From Persicaria tinctoria (Eukaryota; Streptophyta; Magnoliopsida; Caryophyllales; Polygonaceae), in NCBI GenBank assembly GCA_037127255.1, contig JBANSL010000017.1:72230857-72294856 (forward strand): DNA of 64,000 bases, given 5' to 3'. The notes under the pieces were generated by a model. The model saw nothing but the letters and a program-made list of their open reading frames with translations. It did no database searches and was not told the origin of the DNA. The translations under genes and the position numbers were made by a program. This document shows positions 11,659 through 22,752 of this stretch, one piece after another. How positions within the stretch are numbered: the first letter of the stretch is position 1; every line of letters starts with the position of its first letter.

Positions 11659-13601
11659 TTGCTTATGGATTTTGTCGCGATGATTGATGACCCTGAGTGC
11701 GAGTTGCTTCTGCTTCGGGCTTGTACAGGTATTTCTAAACTTTACTTTGCCTTACGTACTTGTTCTCCGCGCGTCTTTGAGCCGGCCCAACTTTCCTTTG
11801 ATGTGGCACTCCATTCTAGCTTTGAGCGTATTGTCATTGCGTTTGGGCCTGAGTTTGGAGATTGACAGTGGCTACTTGACACCTTCCCTTTTCATTTTGG
11901 TGGGCTCGGAGTGTATGTTGTTAGCGATGTCATACTTTATGCTTTTTTGGCGTCCCGTTTGCAGGCTAAGATCTTACGTCCTTCTGGTATCATTGCTGCT
12001 AGCCCTACTTTTGATGATGTTTGTCGTTCTTTTAATGAGGTCACGGATTCTGATCTTCTACGCGATCCTAGTGAAATCGCTGCCCCCAAATTATGAAGAA
12101 ACTGACATATATATTTCGCAAAGGTTGTTACAACATCAGACTCTGTTTTCTCATTGACTCCGCGACAGGTGACATTATCGAAGTCTCAGCAGGGTGCTCA
12201 CTCATCTGATTGGTTGCGTGCAGTTTCTATTTCTGGGTTGGGACAGACTATGAATGGAAGGACCTATTGTAGTGTGCTTTAGCTATCGATTGGGAGTTTC
12301 ATTGTTCACGGTGTCCATGCCCCAGGCCCTATCCCGCTTGTTCTCGGGTCTTTGATGGTGATGTCTACGGTGACTATGTTGTGTCCTGCGTTGGTTCCGT
12401 GGGCATTAAACATCGACATAACCTCATTCGTGACACCTTATTGGATATCTGCTATAGGCCTGAGATTTCTGCCGGTAAGGAGGTCGATATCTGTTTGGTA
12501 GATGGGCATGATAAGCCCCTTCGCCCGACGGATTTGCTCCTTTATTCCTGTGACAGAGAGCGGGATGTGTGTGTCGATATGATGAGATCCTTCCCCTTGA
12601 CTCAGTCTGGGGTGTCTAACTTTGTACCGGGTTGTGTAGTTGTTAATGCTGCTCAGCGTAAGTAGTGTGTGAAGTATCGGGATTTGTGCACGACGGCTGG
12701 TTATGCATGGTTTCCTACCCTTCTCCTTCTCTTCATTGGGGGAGTTAGATACGGATGTTGTTGCCTTGCTTAAGCGGATTCAAAAATTCTCAGTATCTCA
12801 AGATGTTGGGGATCGTGTTGCAGCTTAGAGCATCCACATCTGAGCGGCGGGTCCGGCTCTTTGCATCACAACTGGCACATAAAAATTATAAAATATTATT
12901 GTTTGCTATAGAGCCGTAGAGAAGTGCGCTTGTAGAAGCGACACATCTTGCAACCGAAGCGGCACCTCATGTATAGTCTTCAAAATGAAATGGTAGGCAG
13001 GGGAGAGTTGAATATTGCTTGGGCACGTGTCCCAACTTAATTACATTTTTGTAAAATGATTTTGTAATTGTTTAACATTCATTTTTAGAAAATAAAATAT
13101 ATATTTGAATAGAGTTTAATTTTATCTATCCATAAACACCCATTTCGAACATATTTGAGTAAAAAAAATATGTTTGGATTATGTGTTTTTTAACGTCGGT
13201 TTCTATTTTATTAATTAAAATAATTTTTGAAAATTTTATTTTGTCAATAATATTTAAATAAGAATAATAATAATAATATCATACTCCAAAATAATTATTA
13301 ATGAGAATTAAATAAATAAATGAATTCATAATTTTGGTTAATAAAATAAAAAGACATGATTAAAAAGTAGACGAAGGGCTGATAAGTGGAGTGCACGGAT
13401 GTGGGTGAAATTGATAAAAAAGTTTAAGAGTGTTTTTATGCTGATGTGGCGGATAAAAAGTAAGCTAATGGCCGAGGCCAAGTATTCACGGGTGCACATG
13501 GCCTTATATTTTTACTAGACTTAGCTTTGTTATCGCTAAGGGAATGGGCACCCAGATAGTACGTATCTCGGTTGCCCACTAATTTCTTGTAAATCTATTT
13601 T
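11659..13601 (+). pseudogene. 5'-truncated LINE reverse-transcriptase C-terminus, interrupted
   Basis: Shifting frames encode LLLLRACTGISKLYFALRTC, FGGLGVYVVSD, CVGSVGIKHRHNLIRDTLL, EVDICLVDGHDKPLRPTDLL and, at the end, RIQKFSVSQDVG. These match the C-terminal region of a common plant retroelement ORF downstream of its RT domain. The copy begins abruptly at about 11659, has several frameshifts and stops, and is split by an inserted element at 12828-13503. After that element it resumes with words like FAIAKG and ends CCCACTAATTTCTTGTA, followed by an (AAT)n tail. A truncated 5' end and microsatellite tail fit a non-LTR (RTE-like) retrotransposon. The clade is uncertain. Confidence 0.7.
12828..13503. 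mobile_element. PIF/Harbinger-like MITE inside the LINE
   Basis: The 676-bp block is flanked by TTA on both sides (12825-12827 and 13504-13506), the 3-bp duplication expected of PIF/Harbinger elements. The ends GAGCATCCACATC and, inverted, GGCCATGTGCACC are only weakly alike. Its insertion is proved by the second LINE copy at 13727, which runs straight through the same site (GCTGCAGCCTATATTTTTAC). It is non-coding and AT-rich inside. Confidence 0.68.
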
Positions 13602-14134
<533 letters not shown>

Positions 14135-14268
14135 TGACTCCCTGTCAAAATTGAATAGTTCAAAATATCTCATAGTTTACACGAAATACTCTAAACTAAA
14201 GATTATGTTAACGTCTATAATAAAATAGTGTCATTGGGAAATCACAGTTAAGAATATATGCATTTTTT

Positions 14269-14860
14269 TTAATACAAGACAAAGATTAAGGGGTAGTCAG
14301 CCGCAATTGATCCACCGCTCAAGGGTGTCATAATGGACGACGTCAACGATCTTAGCTGGAGCACACACTTCGGTAATTTACGAGGATAGACAAATATGTA
14401 CCAACCCATCAGCAACATGATTCCCCTCTCTGAGGGTGTGCAAGAAGATGACACTCTCGAAGACGCGGCAAAGACCGAGAGCATCCGAAACCGTCATCTC
14501 GATCTCCCAAGGGCACTGTCAAATCCCCTTCATGAGGACATTAATCACAGTCAAGCAGTCGCCCTCCACCTCGATACGAGAGAAACCCCTCCTAGTAGTT
14601 TCCAAGAATCTAACCTAAAGATCAAGATACTCCACTTGAACAACGGAAATCTTTCTGAGGCTGCTGACACCACATAAAAGGACTACCCACATGTAATCGC
14701 GGATGACAAAACCAGAAGTAGTAACACCTGAGCCAATCTTTGCATCGTCAAAAGTGAATTTCACAAATCCCTCGTCGGGCTTTTTTCTCTTTACAACTTT
14801 GAACTTTCTGTTTTTTCGTCCTCTTTTAGAGGGAATTTGGTCGTATATTTTCCATGTCAT
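14269..14860 (-). pseudogene. LINE RNase H-like domain (RVT_3) fragment
   Basis: The minus strand encodes KKPDEGFVKFTFDDAKIGSG, then SGFVIRDY, FSRIEVEGDCLTVINVL and, after a frame break and stop near 14525, FLHTLREGNHVADGLV. The order (VKxxxDxA, GxxIRD, ExDSxxxV-like, REGNxVADxL) is that of the RNase H domain ending many plant LINE polyproteins. It is a broken remnant with at least one frameshift and stop. It is oriented opposite to the LINE copies next door, so it came from a separate event. Confidence 0.65.
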
Positions 14861-15207
14861 TTTTTTATTCCTCGATTTGTGCTTTTCTCCAGCTTACCTT
14901 GTATTATTTTATGCTTTTTATCAAATCATCCATCTTTCTGATGTCATGTTAAGATTAATGTAAATTCACACGGGCAAGGTCCAGTTTTCCTAGCTAATTT
15001 ATATCTAAAGCATTTATATTAGAAAATATTTTTTAGCTATCAATACATTCAGGAAAATCTTTCTCAATGTGACTTCAAAGTTCAAACTATGCCATTGGAA
15101 CATGAGTTATAAAAAACTAATCCGATACATAATATTTAGCGTTTGTATTCTGATTAGTAAGGAGTATGTTGAATATTTCATTTTTTGACATTTTATTAAC
15201 AATCTTT
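14861..15207. other. Intergenic, nothing recognised
   Basis: T-rich then AT-rich DNA with no supported gene or element boundary. Confidence 0.4.
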
Positions 15208-15374
15208 CTATCCTATGCCCTAAGGGCATAGAATAAGACCATAAATTAGGAAAGATTTTCTACCAAAAAATAATCGACTCTAGGAATCTAATTAAAATAA
15301 AAACTAAACTAATTGAAATTTAAAAAATATTTCTAAATTAGTGCTATTATCCTATGCCCTTGGGGCATAGGATA
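15208..15374. mobile_element. Small element bounded by paired palindromes (copy 1)
   Basis: Two near-perfect palindromes of about 27 bp, TATCCTATGCCC/GGGCATAGGATA type, lie at 15209-15235 and 15348-15374, with 112 bp between. The outer flanks TTTCTATCC and GGATAGAAA are also inverted, so each end is itself a hairpin. The same arrangement recurs at 17785-17906 and 18024-18160. The DNA is non-coding. It looks like a small foldback/MITE family that I cannot assign. Confidence 0.55.
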
Positions 15375-15436
15375 GAAAAACCGTTTTACTAATAGTAAAA
15401 TTGGCACAAGCAATGATCCCTGAATAAAGTATAGTA

Positions 15437-15709
15437 CTCCCTCCGTTTGATTATAAATGTCGTTCTACATCAAAACACCAAATTTAAGAAATGCAAATGG
15501 AGCATTTAATTTGTACGGGAATGCACAGAGTTTTTGTACTTCTCATTATGACTCCCACTCTCTCCACCACATAATTAGTTATTTCATTTTAAAATATATT
15601 CAAAAAATTACAAAAAGTGGGGCTATAAAAGTCTGATTACACCAAACGTCATTTAATTTGTTTAAGCAAAACAATCCCCAAAACGTCATTTATATTCGAA
15701 CGGAGGGAG
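15437..15709. mobile_element. Stowaway MITE
   Basis: The 273-bp element has TA on both sides (15435-15436, 15710-15711), left end CTCCCTCCGTTTGATTATAA and an inverted right end TTCGAACGGAGGGAG. The subterminal ATGTCGTT/AACGTCAT words also pair. It is non-coding. Confidence 0.9.
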
Positions 15710-16388
15710 TATCTTAAATTAATACTCGATGATTTAATGAACACTAAATTAATAATTTTCATAGATCCCGACTTGGGGCAGCGGAAAATTTTAAACATTT
15801 CGATAAGATAATAAAATAATATATTTTTTACAAACCACTATATAGAGATAGGGTCACAAAAATATATTATAAATTAATAATTATATAAAAAAATACATAG
15901 AAATAACTAAAAAACTAAAAAAACTTAGTAAAATACGACTCTAGTGTTGTTTTTTTTTTTCTAAAGTTTAAGTCTATTTGGAGCTCATCTCTAACTTTTC
16001 TCTTATCACATCTAACATTTCTGACATCGTGTTCTCAAATATTGCACCAATTTTTTTTTGAAGTGTTCTAGTCACGATAACTGCTTTCTTCCTCGTGAAT
16101 CGTAACTAGTTCCAAAGTTACCGCATCATTTTCAACTTCATCATCAACACTAGTATCAAGAATTGTAGCCACAACTTTTCCTAAACTTCGGACGTTTGAA
16201 CATGCATCACGTACTCTATAAATGAATAAATACTAATTTATTGATTAATTAATAACTTTATAAATTAATAAAATATTACGATTTTAACCCTATTGATTTA
16301 TAGAGGTTCTATTGTATATGGAGAATAGGTTGTTAAAAGAAGTATTAAAATAAGTACGTGATTGTTTCTACTTTCTTTTTAGATGTAA
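15710..16388. other. AT-rich intergenic DNA
   Basis: No element ends, no open frame and no recognisable gene. Confidence 0.4.
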
Positions 16389-16788
16389 CTAGTTGGCGCC
16401 GCATGCAAAGCGTGAGGACACGGATACTCACTCTTAATAAACTTGATTCATAATTGGTAATATTAAGATTTGTATTGACAACTTTGATCCTTTTGAATCT
16501 TATTTGAAAATGTTTTTATGAAAGATTTTTCAAAATTATACTGAATTATTTTAACTTTTCTTAAAATTATTTTTCTTGGGTCGATGTTATGTTTGGTTAA
16601 ATTATTGTTTTACCCTGATTTTTATGAGGTATCAACCAATGCAAATATTTCAAATAAATATGCCGAAACATTTCTTATAAGGATGGCGTTGATAATTTGT
16701 CAAAAATGTAGCGCAAAAAGGTAAAAATTTGTTACTGTTCCTAAGTCAACTCTCTCTTTTTATATATAGATATAGATATAGATATAGA
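16389..16788 (-). mobile_element. Short non-autonomous Helitron, reverse orientation
   Basis: On the minus strand the element starts in a TCTATATCTATATC repeat followed by TATATAAAAAGAGAGAG and GTTGACTTAG, a common plant Helitron 5' end. It ends with a small CGC/GCG hairpin, spacer and CTAG (16392-16389), followed by host T. The exact 5' base is ambiguous within the TATAGA repeat (16770-16788). It is about 0.4 kb long, with no coding capacity. Confidence 0.6.
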
Positions 16789-17784
16789 TATGGAAATAGC
16801 GTTACGTATAATGAATGATTAATTTATAGATATAAGGGATGATTAATTTATGAATATTAAACATACCTTTTATAATTTAAAAATAAAAAATATAGTTTTC
16901 AATTTTAATGGCTATGAAGCTACTTAAACCCTTTTCTCAAATCTAATCACAGGTATTAACAATTAAAAGTCCTTGATAATTTGGTGGAAAATATTAATGG
17001 AAGCTTGAGAAAGGCAAAGAGGCTTGTGTGTTTAAGTTGGTGGAACAAGAGTAGGTGTTCCAAATTTGTCAACACCAACTTTTATTAATTTATCACTGTT
17101 ACATTAAAACTAATACTAGTGTTATATATAATTAAGTTCCTAATAAATTATAGTATATGCCAACCTTACCAACAAGTAGCACAAAGGAAGAAAATCATCT
17201 GCAGAAAATATTTTGCAATATTTATGAGAGGAAAATATATATTATATGATCATTTATCCTGAAATGTGCCTATGTGGTGCATTTCTCAAACAAAGGTATT
17301 GCATTAACCAATCATAGTGGCTTGAAAAGATTATCAATGGAACAAAATCTCCCTTTTCTCCTAATATTCAAATTATAATCACTTTCAACTTTAATTTAAT
17401 TAATTTGCTCTATATTCTGTGGAATAAGTTTGTATTAGTATTAAAGTATTATTCACTATCATTAATCATTATGCTTATTTTTTATTTTTTATTCTTTTTT
17501 TTCCCTTCTGAAGTGGTTGAATTTATAGGATTTGTTCCAATATGTGATTAAGGATAGAGATTTTCCACTTTCATTTTCGAATCAATTAACCACGTCTTAA
17601 AATTTAGTTAACTTTATAAAAGAAAGGGTAAAAGAAGATTTGGAATCTTGCAACATATTAGCATGCATGATTTTCCCCAAAATTTTAAAAGTTGATTAAC
17701 TTGTTTGGCTAAAAAACTAAAACAATATTTCAGAGTTTGGATATATGTGGATTGCAATTGCACTAAATTGTAATACGATTTTTC
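16789..17784. other. AT-rich intergenic DNA
   Basis: No gene or element boundary seen. Confidence 0.4.
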
Positions 17785-17906
17785 TATCATATACTCTTAG
17801 GGCATAAAATGAGATTCCCTTTTTAGAAAAAAATATTTACTTATTTTAATTACTTTAGATAAATTTTCAATGATTTTTCTATCCTATGCTCCAAGGAAAT
17901 ATGATA
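17785..17906. mobile_element. Paired-palindrome element (copy 2)
   Basis: Degenerate versions of the TATCCTATGCCC palindrome lie at 17785-17811 and 17880-17906, again about 70-110 bp apart and flanked by TTTCTATC. They are more decayed than copy 1. Confidence 0.4.
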
Positions 17907-18023
17907 AGACCCTAAATTTGTATTTTTTTTAAACTTTTAATTTATTTAGCATTTTTTAAAATTAGATTTTTATGGTCGTTTGCCCTTTTTTTTTGTAGGG
18001 ATAATCTTTCCCAATTTAGTATC

Positions 18024-18160
18024 TTATCCTATGCCATTGGGTCATGGTCATATGATAGAAAAAACAAAATTTCAATTAGATTATTAGGGTACACTTATTT
18101 TTTGTATGGAATCTTTCCTGAATTGATTCTTATCCTATGCCATGGTGTTTAGTTATAGAA
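18024..18160. mobile_element. Paired-palindrome element (copy 3)
   Basis: TTATCCTATGCCATTGGG...ATATGATAGAAA at 18024-18060 and TTATCCTATGCCATGG...TTATAGAAA at 18130-18160 are degenerate members of the same palindrome family. Confidence 0.4.
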
Positions 18161-20048
18161 ATAAAGCAATCATAATTTAATGAATTGACAATTAAAAAAC
18201 ACTATGAAGATATGTTTGTATAACCAAATAACCAATGCATTTAAGATAACTCGTACAACCAACTGCAGGGAACAATTGCAGTGGATCGCCTTCAAATTCA
18301 ACTGAAGAACAACAGGCAAATTAGACGATTGGAAATGAAGGACAAGAGATAAACACGGAGAGAAGGTTGAGCAAGTGGAAAAAGCTAGCTAGGTGGAATG
18401 AAAAACACGAACGACAAGAGAGACCGAATAACTTAGATGGAAAATGCTCTGTTCTATTTCACCAAATAGTTCAAAGGCAAGAATGAAAGTCTTAAACCTT
18501 GTGACAACAGATACACTCCCCGTCTCAAATTCAATTTCCTCACCCACCATCAATGGCAAGATGAGAATTTCACACTCATAATGAAACCAGAACTGGGTTA
18601 GGAATTAATATCGACCAAAAGATGAAATGAGAAAAGACAACCCTTATCATACGTGAATATCAAGCTAAAGAATGTGCAATATCATCCGCAAAGCTTTACA
18701 TCCAACCCTAAACTGGGAAAACCGCAAAGGGAAAATAAATGCACGTATCCCACATAACCCAATCTATAGTTAGAGAATTTCAGGGTTTCAGTGGTCCTTC
18801 TCTTTCCTCCAGTTTCGGCCGTCCTCTCTCCCAATGAATCAATATGTTTTTGTTGTTGCTGTTGATCTAACCATTGAATGCTTGAATGTAATGGCGCTTG
18901 AGATGAATGTTAGATGACTTTCCTATAGTGGGGGGATTGCCTAATTATCCATTTGAGCGTTGTAGGAGGTTTAAAGATGGTCAGCTTATGATCTTTTGTG
19001 ACGATTTTTGGAGGGCGTTAGACCAGACTATATCCCTGTACCGTTTTTCACGAGGCACGATATTAGCAACCTTTGTTTTCAACATGGAGTTTAGCATCCT
19101 GAAGATCTTCGTCTTCGAACAAACCCGAGCTGAGCTCGAGGCTCGAGCTACTCGGCTCATATAACCCTAATATCCGAGGCTATATATCGCAACTTCAAAA
19201 AGTTAGACCATTTTCTGCAAAGACTCTTAAATTTGGGGCTAGTTCCCGCTACTACCCTTAATTTAATTTCAACTTGTGTTGCGAACAGAGCACGAGATTC
19301 GTCTTCGACTTTCCCTCCAAAGCCCGAAACCCTCACCCGCTCGCTCCTCCGCGGCGCCGCCGTTCGCGCCTCTCCTTCCGCTCCTCCCCACATTCCACGG
19401 CGGATTTGTAAATTCAAGGTCTCAATTTGCTAGAAATGGTTTGTAGGTTTGTGTCTAAACTCCAAAGGATAAACCCTAATTCCCTCTCTCAATCGTTTTC
19501 TACTTTTGGTGAGATTGGCGCAATTGCGGGACCCGGATTTGCGCGCGAGACCACCTATCTCCTTCACCATATCCAATCGGAGCGGGGACATGGCAGGTTG
19601 GTACCTTTTTGGTGCTTTTTATTGTTTGCTTATTCATGAAATGTTTCCGATTTGGTGTTATCCAATGCTCGAACTCTGTGAAAATTTGGTAGAAGTTAAT
19701 TGAATTTATTGTGTGGTTGCACAAAAATTTGGCATAGGTATTTGGATTATCTAGAGCTAAGCTTCAATTTAATGCGTCTTTGTGTAAAAGAAGTGCTCTT
19801 CTATGAAGATTCTTATGTATGGAGTTAAAATTGAGTTGCCCTTGGAATTGTAAAGTGATAAGATATTTGTATGTAATTACTCGAATAATCATGGAAAATG
19901 AAAGTATTTTTTTTTTTTTTTGAAATAGTATAATCTAAAAGTTGGAATGTAACACTGTAACAGTGATATCAAAAGAACCCTCGGGTTTCTCTGCTTGTGA
20001 CCCCCTTGTTCTGAGGTTGGTCCAGCATTAGTGGTGTTATGCTGATGG
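18161..20048. other. Intergenic and leader region of the first PPR gene
   Basis: Around 19130-19170 lies a GAGCTCGAGGCTCGAGCT...ATAACCCTAA string like the right end of the hAT MITE at 49195-49512, so a fragment of that family is likely. From about 19250 the DNA becomes richer in C and T (CTCACCCGCTCGCTCC), fitting the promoter and leader of the downstream PPR gene. A block at 19555-19590 (CTCCTTCACCATATCCAATC) recurs before the second PPR gene. The short open frames have no recognisable domain. Confidence 0.4.
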
Positions 20049-21371
20049 ATGTGTTTGTTACAACAGTTTAATCGTTCCAGTTTTCAGGCCCAGGTCCGGC
20101 AAAATCCCGATCACCTGTATAGTACTTTCAAGGATCTGTGTAAATCAGGGAGATTAAAGCAAGCGATCCAGTTGTTGTTTCATGCAGGATCTGCTGTGGG
20201 TTCGCAGAGTTATTCCCTTTTGCTTCAAGAATGCATACACAGAAAAGAATATGATATTGGGAAAAGAATTCATGCACAAATGATAGTTGTTGGATTTGCT
20301 CTTAATGAGTACCTACAAACAAAGCTGTTGATTTTGTATTCCAAGGTTGGACATTTGGAAATTGCGTGGAAAATATTTGAGAAATCTGAAAAGAAAAGTT
20401 TAGTGTCTTGGAATGCAATTATTGCTGGCCACGTCCAGAAGGGTTTTGAAGAGGTTGGATTAAATCTATATAATGACATGAGATGCAGTGGTGTGACTCC
20501 TGATCAGTTCACTTTTGCATCAGTGTTCCGAGCCTGTGCCACATTAGCCTTGTTGGATCAGGGTAGACAAGCTCATGCTTCATGGATAAAATGTCGAGTG
20601 CTGAACAATGTTGTGGTTAGTAGTGCAATAATAGATATGTATTTCAAATGCAGCAGTCCTATTGATGGGCATCGGGTATTTGACGAATCTCTTGATAGGA
20701 ATGTAATTACATGGACAGCTTTAATATCTGGTTATGGCCATAACGGAAAAGTTAGCGAGGTTTTGAATCTTTTTCATGAAATGACTGCAGAAGGTTTTAG
20801 ACCCGATTATGTTACTTTCATTGCTGTCCTTACTGCTTGTAGCCATGGAGGTTTGGTTAGCGAAGGTTGGACGCATTTTCTGTCTATGGAAAGGGATTAT
20901 CGGATTAAACCTAGAGTGAAGCACTATGGAGCCATGGTTGATCTCTTGGGCCGTGCTGGGAGGTTAGAAGAGGCTTATGAGTTTGTTCAAAATTCACCAT
21001 TCAAGGATCATCCAGTTATTTGGGCTCCTTTGCTTGCAGCATGCAGAATTCACGGGGATATTGACCTGATCAAGCTTTCAGCCCAAAAGTTCTTTGAATT
21101 CGAACCTGAAAGTGAAAGTGCTGGGAAGTATCTTGCCTTGTCAAATGCTTATGCCGCCCAGGGGTTGTGGGGGAATTCGGCCAAGGTGTGGGGATCAATG
21201 CAGATGAAGAAAGACCCTGGATATAGCAGGATCAAACTCCACAACAAAGTTCACTTCTTTTTCACACTTGATAATACACACAATGCATCCGAGAGTGTAT
21301 CTCAAATGGCTGAAGAGCTATCTGGCACCCTAAAGGATGTTGGATTTTTACCCGATTTAAGTGATATATAG
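20049..21371 (+). CDS. PPR protein, PLS class with E motif (At4g16470-like), copy A
   Basis: The protein has 440 residues. It carries tandem PPR helices: LLLQECIHRKEYDIGKRIHA, VSWNAIIAGHVQKG, SVFRACATLALLDQGRQAHA, VITWTALISGYGHNG and VTFIAVLTACSHGGLVSEGW, then AMVDLLGRAGRLEEAYEFV. It closes with an E-type tail (KKDPGYSRIKLHNKVHFFF) and no DYW domain. Length and order resemble Arabidopsis At4g16470. PPR proteins bind organellar RNA, and PLS/E proteins usually guide C-to-U editing with a separate deaminase partner. Start Met 20049 is followed by FNRSSFQAQ, shared with copy B. I see no convincing N-terminal transit peptide, so an upstream exon may be missing. Compared with copy B it has 3 residues deleted before KKDPGYS and 2 inserted near FEPESES. 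The frame is open throughout. Confidence 0.88.
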   Translation: MCLLQQFNRSSFQAQVRQNPDHLYSTFKDLCKSGRLKQAIQLLFHAGSAVGSQSYSLLLQECIHRKEYDIGKRIHAQMIVVGFALNEYLQTKLLILYSKVGHLEIAWKIFEKSEKKSLVSWNAIIAGHVQKGFEEVGLNLYNDMRCSGVTPDQFTFASVFRACATLALLDQGRQAHASWIKCRVLNNVVVSSAIIDMYFKCSSPIDGHRVFDESLDRNVITWTALISGYGHNGKVSEVLNLFHEMTAEGFRPDYVTFIAVLTACSHGGLVSEGWTHFLSMERDYRIKPRVKHYGAMVDLLGRAGRLEEAYEFVQNSPFKDHPVIWAPLLAACRIHGDIDLIKLSAQKFFEFEPESESAGKYLALSNAYAAQGLWGNSAKVWGSMQMKKDPGYSRIKLHNKVHFFFTLDNTHNASESVSQMAEELSGTLKDVGFLPDLSDI

Positions 21372-22752
21372 TCTGATTCATGACTATGACTATTAAGAAG
21401 ACCCTGAGGATTCTCAATCTATTACATTTTGTAGAAGTTGGTTTTGCTTAGCTTGTTGAAAAATGCCCAATATACTTTTGGATGAAAATTTTGATTTTTA
21501 AATGGGGGCATGCCTATTATGCAGCAGGTGAGTCTGGCGAATGCTGATCTGTTGTAGATTATCAGACTACAGTATCATTGATTTGATTCATCTGCCCTCT
21601 GGTAGATGTAGATCAGCCTAGTTTTGCTTGAACGGTACAGAACTGCAATATTGAATTTCTTCTAGTTCCGTCATTTGCTTCATGTGTTTGTTTGTCGCAG
21701 ATAACTTTTACAAGTATTATCTAGAGCTAAGGGAAATGAGAGTTGTGGGGAATTATCATAAGAGTCTTACTGTATGAATTTGCAACTCTACTTTTTCCTC
21801 AGCACGTGCATATAATTGGATTGCAGGATTTGTTCTTCTGGTCAGCAACACGCTGATTTGGGACCAATGTTCGTTGACAGGACCGTCAGTCTCCTTCACC
21901 GTATCCAATCTGAGTGGTGCAATGGCAGGTTCACACCTTTTCCCCCTTGATTCTTGTCTCTTTGGTCTTTCATGATATAGTTTGGTTCAATCTGATTTTG
22001 TTTATCTGTTTGCACAAATGGGGCATGACTGTGGGAGGTATCAAGCACTAAGCTTCAATCATAGGATGTAAGAAATTTTCACTCCATGAGTTAAAGATAG
22101 GTACTTGATTTTGAACTTCCCTACTTTAGTGAAAAAAACAAACAAATAAACTGCATAGTGCATTCTACATGTAATCTAATTCTTGTGTGACAAAGGATGT
22201 TAAAGTAAGACGGGTGATTTATTATGTATGCATATCTGACTCTGTGTCTCTGAGTGGCCATGTATTGTCTCAATCCACAAACTTAAAAGCAGGATGGGAG
22301 TTATATAGGATATAAAGTACATTGACTATGATATGCCATGTTTTTCAGTGCGCATAGATACACAATCTTAGAGAAACATTAAAATGAGCAAGTGTTACAA
22401 GAGATTAATAAATTACATCTGAACTTGTAGGGTTACTGATGTTTCAAGCATTGAAGTTTCGTGGCCTAATTGCAGTAACAGTGACGAAGTATCATTTGTT
22501 AATTTAGTTAGTAGACAAGTGTAGATTGAGGCGGTGATTCAAAGCCTGGGCTTGTAGATGGTATGTTGTTATATGGCACAAGTGTTTTTTCTTTCCAGTT
22601 TATTTTGCAGTCTAGAGTAGAGAGTCATTTTGTTGGACCTTATGCTTGTTACAAAAAGGAAAGAATAAGTTATTATGTAGATATACATATGGCTAGTTTT
22701 TGACTCCCTCCCTCTGTGGTTGATCCTTCAATATTGGTATAGTGGTATTGGG

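Noticed and set aside
20040..20048. ATG at 20040 as start of the first PPR gene
   Set aside because: It is in frame with the PPR ORF start only if GAT replaced ATG; the reading frame through it does not match, and 20049 aligns with copy B.
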